Assembly (NCBI GenBank): GCA_020059465.1
Contig: JAGVBZ010000007.1
Coordinates: forward strand, 24,021-88,020
Length of the DNA stretch: 64,000 bases
Reading direction: 5' to 3'
From: Brevinematales bacterium
Lineage (GTDB): Bacteria > Spirochaetota > Brevinematia > Brevinematales > GWF1-51-8
Shown here in pieces: positions 58,398 to 64,000 of this stretch. Each line of letters starts with the position of its first letter. The stretch's first letter is position 1. The notes beneath the pieces were generated by a model. That model was given only the letters and a program-made list of their open reading frames with translations. It did not search any database and was not told where the DNA came from. A program made the translations under genes and the position numbers.

Positions 58398-59275
58398 TGA
58401 AGATACTGATACCCGCTCATTCCGGGTTTTGCCCCGGTGTGAAGACCGCCGAGACCGGGATTCTCGATGCCCGCGTCCGCGCAGGCGAAACCCCGATCTT
58501 TGTTTACGGCGAACTCATTCATAATAAACGTTATATCCGGCATCTGGAAGAACAGGATATCCGTACCGCGCACGATAAGAACGTTATCCCCGGCGGATCG
58601 GTCGCGGTAATCCGTACCCACGGGCTTGACCGGAACGAGGAGACGGAACTGCGCGGGCGTTTCGATGTGATCGACCTGACGTGCGTCAAGGTGAAAAAGC
58701 TGCAGGAGCTGATCGGAAAACACGCCGCCGGCGGATATTATACGGTGATCGCCGGGAAGAAAGACCATCCCGAAGTGCGCGGGCTTATCAGTTATGCGGG
58801 CGAGTGTACGGTGATCGAGAGCCAAGCGGAACTATCGGGCTTTATCGGCAGTATCCGCGCCCGGAACGATATCGCCCGGATTCTTGTGGTATCGCAGACC
58901 ACGTCGCCCGAGGAACTGTTCCGGTGCGTCGCGGAAACTATCCGCTCCAGCCTGCCGGACAGTATCGCGGTCGAGGCGGTCAATTCCATATGCAGGGTCA
59001 CCACGCTCCGGGAGGAGAAATCCCTCGAACTCCAGAAGCAGGCGGATATCACGATCGTGATCGGCGACGACAAATCGTCCAATTCCCGCAAGCTCTACGA
59101 AATCCTGAAAAAGGCGTCGCCCGCGACCTATTTTATCGAGAGTCTCGACGGGCTGAAGGAGATCGAGGCGGGCGGAGTGGCGCTGACCTCCGGGATGACC
59201 GCGCTCGTGGTATCTTCGTCGTCCACGCCGCGTTTTGTGGAGGACGAGGTCACTGGGTATCTGGAGAAAATATAG
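58397..59275 (+). CDS. ispH: 4-hydroxy-3-methylbut-2-enyl diphosphate reductase
   Basis: IspH makes isopentenyl and dimethylallyl diphosphate in the last step of the MEP pathway. 292 residues. The three iron-sulfur Cys are C12 (FCPGVK), C96 (DLTCVKVK) and C199 (NSICRVT). Active-site residues H42 (LIHN), H75 (THGL), H124 and E126 (DHPEV) and the SQTT threonines are kept. The last loop (TSGMTALVVSSSSTP) is longer than the usual TAGASTP. The ATG overlaps the VIT stop (TGATG). The long frame extending upstream is not used. Confidence 0.9.
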   Translation: MKILIPAHSGFCPGVKTAETGILDARVRAGETPIFVYGELIHNKRYIRHLEEQDIRTAHDKNVIPGGSVAVIRTHGLDRNEETELRGRFDVIDLTCVKVKKLQELIGKHAAGGYYTVIAGKKDHPEVRGLISYAGECTVIESQAELSGFIGSIRARNDIARILVVSQTTSPEELFRCVAETIRSSLPDSIAVEAVNSICRVTTLREEKSLELQKQADITIVIGDDKSSNSRKLYEILKKASPATYFIESLDGLKEIEAGGVALTSGMTALVVSSSSTPRFVEDEVTGYLEKI

Positions 59276-59343
59276 CAGTCTGCATTTTGTAATTGGAGTA
59301 TGATAAAACAAAGTGATTGATAAAGTTGGAATTTACTGACAGT

Positions 59344-59381
59344 TAATTATCCCCAGTACTTTCCGTACAGCGGCGCGAGAC
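59344..59381 (+). repeat. Direct repeat flanking hicBA, outer copy
   Basis: 38 bp identical to 59886-59923 except for two bases. It lies beyond hicA, about 540 bp from the copy that forms the true mtnP 3' end. Confidence 0.85.
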
Positions 59382-59409
59382 ACTTTTTTGCGTCGGGGGA
59401 AATATCAGG
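59347..59409 (-). pseudogene. Duplicated 3' tail of mtnP
   Basis: Reading the minus strand gives PDISPDAKKCLAPLYGKYWG then TAA. The intact mtnP ends SISAEAKKRLAPLYGKYWG. About 20 codons remain, cut off by the hicA end. This is the displaced original end or a duplicated end of mtnP, separated from it by the hicBA genes. Confidence 0.85.
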
Positions 59410-59411
59410 AT

Positions 59412-59627
59412 TTAAAGGAGTTTCTGGAACTCGTCGATATTCATACCGGCTTGTTTGAGTATGCTATAAAAAGTTCCCAGAGGGATTTCTTTTTTACCCG
59501 TCGGTACGATTACAATATGGCCTGAAGAATTCTTGTATTTTGCATGAGAACCTTTCTGGGAAATAAAGACAAACTCGTTTTTTATCAGGACCGATTCGAT
59601 AACTCTCGAGGAATAGAGTTTAGACAT
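59412..59627 (-). CDS. hicA: HicA family mRNA interferase toxin
   Basis: 71 residues with the HicA dsRNA-binding-like fold. ESVLIKNEFVFISQKGSHAK contains the catalytic His in GSHAKY, followed by IVIVPTGKKEIPLGTFYSIL and a C-terminal helix. HicA cleaves mRNA and is held in check by HicB. It overlaps hicB by 8 bp, with the antitoxin gene first. Confidence 0.88.
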   Translation of the reverse strand: MSKLYSSRVIESVLIKNEFVFISQKGSHAKYKNSSGHIVIVPTGKKEIPLGTFYSILKQAGMNIDEFQKLL

Positions 59628-59826
59628 GGATTTGTTCTTTCCCTAATGAAATGCTGTCGATCTGTAAAAATTCTTTATCTTCATCTTCAAAATATAATTC
59701 AACCGCTTCTTTCAGCGCGGAAACAGCTTCTTCTTTAGTATCCCCGAAAGATGAAATGTTGACATTTAAGCACTGCGATATAAAGTATTTTCCTTCCTTC
59801 CAAACCACATAATCTATTTCGAGCAT
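59620..59826 (-). CDS. hicB: HicB family antitoxin
   Basis: 68 residues: VVWKEGKYFISQCLNVNISS and FGDTKEEAVSALKEAVELYF form the partial RNase H-like HicB fold. There is no C-terminal DNA-binding domain, so it is the short HicB type. GGAGG lies 5 bp before ATG 59826; the longer frame starting at 59871 overlaps the promoter and is rejected. Confidence 0.88.
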   Translation of the reverse strand: MLEIDYVVWKEGKYFISQCLNVNISSFGDTKEEAVSALKEAVELYFEDEDKEFLQIDSISLGKEQIHV

Positions 59827-59842
59827 GTTTTCCTCCGGTAGA

Positions 59843-59871
59843 ATTGTATCCCCGGATGTCTCAGTTGTCAA
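59843..59871 (-). promoter_or_regulatory. Promoter for hicBA
   Basis: On the minus strand TTGACA (59871-59866), 17 bp and TACAAT (59848-59843), 16 bp before the hicB ATG. Confidence 0.78.
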
Positions 59872-59885
59872 GAGAACGAGTGAAA

Positions 59886-59923
59886 TAATTATCCCCAGTA
59901 CTTCCCGTACAGCGGCGCAAGAC
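59886..59923 (+). repeat. Direct repeat flanking hicBA, inner copy (mtnP 3' end)
   Basis: This copy includes the mtnP stop codon (59889-59891) and its last codons. It matches 59344-59381 at 36 of 38 bases. Confidence 0.85.
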
Positions 59924-60770
59924 GTTTCTTAGCCTCCGCGGAGATCGACTTGGGGTCGGTCATGACCGCGAACTTCGCGGCGTTCGCGCATCCGCATGTC
60001 CTCTCCCCGGACAGGCCGTCGATAATCAGCGGGAGAAGCGTGTTTACCGTCCGGTTATTCTCCTTCATGTTCTCCACAACCATACCGACCCCGACATCTT
60101 CCGCGTCCTCGCGCCAGCAGTCGTAGTCGGTGGACATCGCGAGCGTGATATAGCACATCTCCGCTTCGCGCGCGAGTTTGGCCTCCGGCAGGGCGGTCAT
60201 GCCGATAATCCCCGCCCCCCAGCCCCGGTGGAGATGGCTTTCCGCGCGGGAGGAAAACTGAGGCCCTTCCATCACGACAAGGGTCTCGGATGTGAAGAGG
60301 CGTTTCGCGGGCTGTTCGGCGGCGAGGTATTTCTCGATAATCGCGGCTGTCCGCGCGCGGGTCTCCTCGCAGAACGGGTCGGCGAACCCGATATGCCCGA
60401 CAATACCGCCGGAGAAAAACGTGCATGGGCGTGAATTGGTACGGTCGATCGTCTGCGATGGAAGCACGATATCGGTCGGACGAATTTCTTCCTTCAGGCT
60501 TCCGACCGCGCTGATGGAAACGATCTTCTCCACACCGATCGTCTTGAGAGCGTAGATATTCGCGAGCTGGGGGAGTTCCGACGGCGAATAAATATGTCCC
60601 CGGCCGTGACGGGGCAGGAACGCCGCCCTGTGCCCGCCGATCTCGCCGATCAGGATTTTATCCGACGGTTTCCCGTACGGGGTATCGATATCGAGTTCCT
60701 TGATGATTTTCAGTCCGTCGAGCGCGTAAACTCCGCTCCCGCCGATTACGCCGATTCGGATGGATTCCAT
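59889..60770 (-). CDS. mtnP: 5'-methylthioadenosine/purine nucleoside phosphorylase
   Basis: 293 residues of the MTAP family. IGVIGGSGVYALDGL (phosphate-binding start), FLPRHGRGHIYSPSELP, DRTNSRPCTFFSGG, METHIO-site region VVMEGPQFSSRAESHLHRGW, GMTALPEAKLAREAEMCY and STDYDCWRED are typical. It splits methylthioadenosine (or inosine-type nucleosides) with phosphate. GGAG precedes the ATG, which overlaps tsaE by 25 bp. The 3' end is duplicated beyond the hicBA genes. Confidence 0.92.
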   Translation of the reverse strand: MESIRIGVIGGSGVYALDGLKIIKELDIDTPYGKPSDKILIGEIGGHRAAFLPRHGRGHIYSPSELPQLANIYALKTIGVEKIVSISAVGSLKEEIRPTDIVLPSQTIDRTNSRPCTFFSGGIVGHIGFADPFCEETRARTAAIIEKYLAAEQPAKRLFTSETLVVMEGPQFSSRAESHLHRGWGAGIIGMTALPEAKLAREAEMCYITLAMSTDYDCWREDAEDVGVGMVVENMKENNRTVNTLLPLIIDGLSGERTCGCANAAKFAVMTDPKSISAEAKKRLAPLYGKYWG

Positions 60771-61198
60771 TTCAGTTCTCCTTCAATTTGCAGTATGCGC
60801 TGATTCTCTTCCGCTCCCATCAGGATACGCACGCGGTATACGGGGACGTCGAGGAGCGTCAACGCGATTTCCGGCCATTCAATCAGGGTATAGTCGGACG
60901 CCTCGATGATATCCTCGACACCGAGTTCCGCGGCCTCGGGACCGGATTTGAGCCGGTAAAGGTCGAGGTGCGAAACGGTATATCTGTTATCCCGGTACTC
61001 GTTGACTAACGTGAAGGTCGGGCTGGTAACAATTGAGCCGGGTATCAGCTCGTTGATAAACCCGCGCGCGAAGCAGGTTTTTCCCGCGCCGAGGTCTCCG
61101 GTCAGGAGAATGACGCTATGACGGGGCAGGGCACGCGCATAATCGGAGCCGATCTGTTCGGTCTGCCGAGGCCCTCCGGTGATATACTCAATAATCAA
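60746..61198 (-). CDS. tsaE: tRNA threonylcarbamoyladenosine biosynthesis ATPase TsaE
   Basis: 150 residues. The Walker A motif GDLGAGKT, then FARGFINEL, VTSPTFTLVNEY and DLYRL, and LIEWPE near the end identify TsaE, an ATPase needed for t6A37 modification of tRNA with TsaB and TsaD (not in this window). The start is probably TTG 61198, with GAGG 8 bp upstream and an 11-bp overlap with the cyclase stop; the frame remains open further into the cyclase gene. Confidence 0.9.
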   Translation of the reverse strand: MIIEYITGGPRQTEQIGSDYARALPRHSVILLTGDLGAGKTCFARGFINELIPGSIVTSPTFTLVNEYRDNRYTVSHLDLYRLKSGPEAAELGVEDIIEASDYTLIEWPEIALTLLDVPVYRVRILMGAEENQRILQIEGELKWNPSESA

Positions 61199-62651
61199 CT
61201 TTATATACCTCGACAGGTTTGGTCTTGCCTTTGACCATGATCGCTTCAAGCTTGGTGATGCCGTGCTTATTCGGGAGAAGGTCGTAAACCGCGCGGGATA
61301 TCATAATATCGTCCTTAGCCGCCGCGCTGCAGAGACGCGCCGTGAGGTTGACATTATCGCCGATCACTGTATAGTCCTTCCGGTCATGCGAACCGATGCT
61401 TCCGCGAACGACTATCCCGTTGTTGACCCCGATACCGACATGCACCGAAAACAGTCCTTTTTCCAGCCGATCCTTATTTATCTTCGTCAGGGTTTTCTGG
61501 ATCGCACGGGATGCGGCAACCGCGCGCTGGCATTTCTGGTTGCCGTCGAATACCGCGACTATTTCATCGCCGACAAATTTATCGATATCCCCGTCGAATT
61601 TCCGGATGATCTGTGTCTGTACGTCGAGGAAAAGGTTCAGCATATCGACTACTTCCTGCGGGTCGAGTGTCTCGCTCAGGGATGTAAATCCCCGGATATC
61701 CGAAAACAACAGCGACACCTCGACACGTTTGGTTTTTCCTACATCGTTCTGCGAAACCGAGGTCTGGATCATCTTTACAGTGGACGAGGAAACAAATTTC
61801 TGCATCTCGAGTTTCTCACGTATGGATAACACCATCTCGTTAAACGTATTCGCGAGAATACCGATTTCATCCTTATACGGGAGTTCGATCCGGGCGTGGA
61901 GGTCGCCGTCCCCGAAGCGTTTGACCATATTGGTGAGCTTAAGTATCGGTTTGACAATCGAGTTCGCGCCCCTGAACGAGACGGCGATACCGATAATAAT
62001 AATCGCGCCGGTAATAATAGTGATTAGCCCGCGGACTTTCCCGATTTCGCCGTCGATCAGTTCCTTAGAAAAGCGCAGCACTATGATGCCGATCTGCATA
62101 TTGTTCAGTTCTTCAATACAAACAGGCATGACGTACTCGAAGCCGGGGGTTATTTTCTGATCGTTGGTAAACGTCTGCGTGGCGGGATTGAGATAAAATC
62201 CATGCAGATCCTTATACTTTTCCGCCGCGGATTCCAGCCAATTTGTGGCGGGTGAATTTCCGATATACAAATGCACCTTTTCGAGCAGCGCAGTCAGTAT
62301 TCCGGAGTACCCCAGATAGATTATCCCTTCAGTATCCTTGAGCGAATTGATCGCGTCATGTGTCATCGCGCGTGAATCGAAATTCATGGCAATCGTCTTA
62401 GCAAGATCGCTGACGATCTTCTGCGACATCTGATGGGTTTTCTGGATCAGAACGTTTTCCATATTCATCGTGATGATGGTCCCAATCGGAATAGCGACTA
62501 ATAATATGATGATGATTTCGAAAACAATAACTTTAGCTTTGATTTTCCGCGACATGTACTCGAAGAACGCCGCGAGAAAAAATTTCTTCTGCTGTTCTTT
62601 TCGTTCTTCCTCATTAGAAACTATTTCTTTCACTTCGATACTGTTTCCCAT
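61188..62651 (-). CDS. Class III adenylate/guanylate cyclase with extracytoplasmic sensor and HAMP
   Basis: 487 residues: cytoplasmic N-terminus, membrane helix (about 40-64), periplasmic sensor region (about 65-205), second helix (about 208-228), HAMP (NSIVKPILKLTNMVKRFGDG, about 230-285) and cyclase domain (about 310-487). Metal Asp residues are in LLFSDIRGFTSLSE and DKFVGDEIVAVFDG, with GDNVNLTARLC as the later motif. It likely turns an envelope signal into cAMP. GGGAAGG precedes the ATG; it leads an operon with tsaE and mtnP. Confidence 0.9.
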   Translation of the reverse strand: MGNSIEVKEIVSNEEERKEQQKKFFLAAFFEYMSRKIKAKVIVFEIIIILLVAIPIGTIITMNMENVLIQKTHQMSQKIVSDLAKTIAMNFDSRAMTHDAINSLKDTEGIIYLGYSGILTALLEKVHLYIGNSPATNWLESAAEKYKDLHGFYLNPATQTFTNDQKITPGFEYVMPVCIEELNNMQIGIIVLRFSKELIDGEIGKVRGLITIITGAIIIIGIAVSFRGANSIVKPILKLTNMVKRFGDGDLHARIELPYKDEIGILANTFNEMVLSIREKLEMQKFVSSSTVKMIQTSVSQNDVGKTKRVEVSLLFSDIRGFTSLSETLDPQEVVDMLNLFLDVQTQIIRKFDGDIDKFVGDEIVAVFDGNQKCQRAVAASRAIQKTLTKINKDRLEKGLFSVHVGIGVNNGIVVRGSIGSHDRKDYTVIGDNVNLTARLCSAAAKDDIMISRAVYDLLPNKHGITKLEAIMVKGKTKPVEVYKVDY

Positions 62652-62681
62652 TTACCTTCCCTTTCCTCATTATTTCGCCTC

Positions 62682-62710
62682 ATTATAATTCAAACAGTGA
62701 ATTTTTGCAA
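62682..62710 (-). promoter_or_regulatory. Promoter for cyclase-tsaE-mtnP operon
   Basis: On the minus strand TTGCAA (62710-62705), 17 bp and TATAAT (62687-62682), 30 bp before the ATG. Confidence 0.65.
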
Positions 62711-62745
62711 AGATTAAGTTTGGGATATAAATAGGGGAATATAAC

Positions 62746-62773
62746 TTGACAGATTTATTTTCTGTATTAAATT
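62746..62773 (+). promoter_or_regulatory. Promoter for amrB
   Basis: TTGACA (62746-62751), 16 bp and TAAATT (62768-62773), 30 bp before the ATG. Confidence 0.6.
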
Positions 62774-62803
62774 AATAGGGTAGATTAATAAAAGGGGGCA
62801 TTC

Positions 62804-63655
62804 ATGGGTGAAGTTCGTAAACCGGCTGTAGCAAGCATGTTCTATCCGGACGAAAAGATCGGGCTGAAAAAAATGATCAATACTTTTCTTTCCGACGTTC
62901 CCGATGATATACCCGAATTTTTTATTAAGAAACGTATCGATAATCTGTTCGGCATTATAGCCCCTCATGCCGGATATGTCTATTCAGGAGGCGTAGCAGC
63001 GCACGCGTTTGCTCTGCTGAAGCAGAAAGCGATCGACACGGTCATTCTGGTCGGTCCCAGTCATTACAACCAGTTTTCAGGCTATGCACTGACGCATTTT
63101 AAATCGTTCGAGACCCCGTTGGGTGCGATTCCGGTGGACGAGCATCTGACGGCGATGATCAACCAGAAGGGCCCCAACGTGTTCGAATATGTCGATACTG
63201 CCCATATCCGCGAACACAGTCTTGAGGTCCAGCTCCCGTTCTTACAGAGCACGCTGATCAACAATTTTAAAATTGTGCCTATTCTCATGGGCGAACAGAC
63301 CTTGTCCAACGTAACCCTCGGGGCGGATATTATCAGAGACGTACTGACGGATTATGAAAAATCCTACCTGATCGTCATTTCCAGCGACCTGTCGCATTAT
63401 TATAACGACGAAGCGGCGCATAAACTGGACGACCGTTTTCTCGATCTGGTGGATGCGATGAACGCGCAGAAACTCATGCAGGCAATATCGGTGGGAGAGG
63501 CTGAAGCATGCGGTGCGGGGCCGGTTGCGTTCCTGCTGGAACTTTCAAAGAAAATGAACAGGACGTCTGTGAAAAACTTAGTTTACAAAAACTCCGGCGA
63601 TACTTCGGGCGATTATTCGAGGGTGGTCGGGTATCTCGCATCGGTGATCTGGTGA
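62804..63655 (+). CDS. amrB: AmmeMemoRadiSam system protein B (Memo-like)
   Basis: 283 residues of the Memo family, a fold related to class III extradiol dioxygenases. VRKPAVASMFYPDEKIGLKK is the family N-terminus; IAPHAGYVYSGGVAAHAF has the first metal-like His; GPSHYNQFSGYAL, REHSLEVQLPFLQ and ISSDLSHYYNDEAAHKLD provide the others. It partners AmrA (1815 in this window) and a radical SAM protein in many genomes; the genes are unlinked here. GGGGG precedes the ATG. Confidence 0.92.
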   Translation: MGEVRKPAVASMFYPDEKIGLKKMINTFLSDVPDDIPEFFIKKRIDNLFGIIAPHAGYVYSGGVAAHAFALLKQKAIDTVILVGPSHYNQFSGYALTHFKSFETPLGAIPVDEHLTAMINQKGPNVFEYVDTAHIREHSLEVQLPFLQSTLINNFKIVPILMGEQTLSNVTLGADIIRDVLTDYEKSYLIVISSDLSHYYNDEAAHKLDDRFLDLVDAMNAQKLMQAISVGEAEACGAGPVAFLLELSKKMNRTSVKNLVYKNSGDTSGDYSRVVGYLASVIW

Positions 63656-63710
63656 TCTTATTCACCGCCCCCGCGTAGAACCGTTCCGGAGTATCAATAA
63701 TCCGGAGATA

Positions 63711-64000
63711 TTATTTAACGTATACGCGGAGAATTTCCGCGATATACATGCGATGGTAGTCGCGTCCGTTGTAGTTCTTTTCTATAGACGGCTCGAGGAA
63801 GTTTTCGGGCAGGAGATCGTCAAAATAAAGCTTTTTACATTCCACAATCAGTTCGGCCTCGGCGAATGCGACGGAGCCTGAGTCTGCCGAAACCGGGGTC
63901 AGTCCGCACTCCTCAGTCTTGTTCACATCTCTCCCCGAACGCGAACCGCAGAAATTCAGGATGTCCCGGCGGGAATTATCGAAGAAGCTCAGGGTAAATA
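63711..64000 (-). CDS. Flavin reductase family protein (C-terminal part, cut by window edge)
   Basis: The frame is open to the right window edge, so the start is outside. The visible ~95 residues read FTLSFFDNSRRDILNFCGSR, then GRDVNKTEECGLT, FAEAELIVECKKLYFDDLLP and YNGRDYHRMYIAEILRVYVK, matching the FMN-binding split-barrel flavin reductases. Such enzymes reduce free flavin with NAD(P)H. An internal GTG at 63926 is not the start. Confidence 0.82.
   Translation of the reverse strand, partial: FTLSFFDNSRRDILNFCGSRSGRDVNKTEECGLTPVSADSGSVAFAEAELIVECKKLYFDDLLPENFLEPSIEKNYNGRDYHRMYIAEILRVYVK

Noticed and set aside
59412..59871. hicBA region considered as a complete integrative element with its own recombinase
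   Set aside because: Only the two small toxin-antitoxin genes fit between the direct repeats; no recombinase frame is present.
1..64000. Search for CRISPR arrays, prophage genes, rRNA and tRNA genes
   Set aside because: No regularly spaced repeats, phage structural genes, or rRNA/tRNA signatures were seen by eye.

Overview
The window is dense bacterial chromosome, roughly half G+C by eye, with about 64 protein genes on both strands and short intergenic gaps. No rRNA, tRNA, CRISPR array, transposase or prophage gene was seen. Genes for lipid A synthesis (lpxA, lpxB, lpxC), a bactofilin, secreted lipoproteins and DUF4159 point to a diderm. Two exported proteins with the NADase-type glycan-binding domain (common in Leptospira and relatives) and a 1207-residue TPR membrane protein shaped like the spirochaetal flagellar collar protein FlcA suggest a free-living spirochaete or near relative. 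That placement is inference, with moderate confidence.

Layout. 1-7.9 kb: end of a GNAT acetyltransferase, an MraY with a large extra periplasmic domain, AmrA, a GH63-like glycosidase, PilZ, Dtd, an MBL hydrolase, an AT-rich exported lectin-like protein and TatD. 8.0-13.5 kb: an envelope operon (M23 peptidase, bactofilin, STAS protein, lpxA, lpxB, ruvX), then lpxC behind a sigma-54-type promoter. 13.6-21 kb: a HisE protein with a decayed HisI domain, a stand-alone copy of the RsmE N-terminal domain next to rsmE, the TPR protein, ComF, and two copies of a 127-bp interspersed repeat. 21-26 kb: cupin, phospholipase-like protein, a tandem pair of unknown small proteins, and copper handling (CopZ, CopA). 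26-35 kb: AIM24, TetR plus CocE-type hydrolase, an exported caspase-like protease with a glycan-binding partner, ferritin-like protein, lipoprotein, CheY-like protein and aldolase. 35-47 kb: two TerB-like proteins, two copies of a new conserved intergenic element, MCP, P-II, membrane proteins, a lipoprotein, Ogt, radical SAM protein, CPBP protein and a response regulator lacking its phospho-acceptor Asp. 47-64 kb: an aminotransferase-fold pseudoenzyme, RNase Y, a methyltransferase, a toxin-antitoxin pair with a broken toxin, two class III cyclases, a PadR-led five-gene operon, VIT transporter with IspH, a hicBA module inserted at the 3' end of mtnP, TsaE, AmrB and the end of a flavin reductase.

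Promoters are unusually readable. Many gene starts have a TTGACA-like -35 box, usually 17 bp, and a TATAAT-like -10 box. In two cases the -10 box lies only 2-6 bp from the start codon, predicting leaderless mRNAs. Several start codons were moved downstream from the longest open frame because a Shine-Dalgarno site or promoter decided the matter; each case is noted.

The observations most worth follow-up are the two-copy intergenic RNA-like element (35959 and 41400), the hicBA insertion that duplicated the mtnP tail, the free-standing RsmE PUA-like domain, the MraY periplasmic insert, the PadR operator wrapped around its own -10 box, the sigma-54 site at lpxC, and the Asp-to-Glu response regulator.
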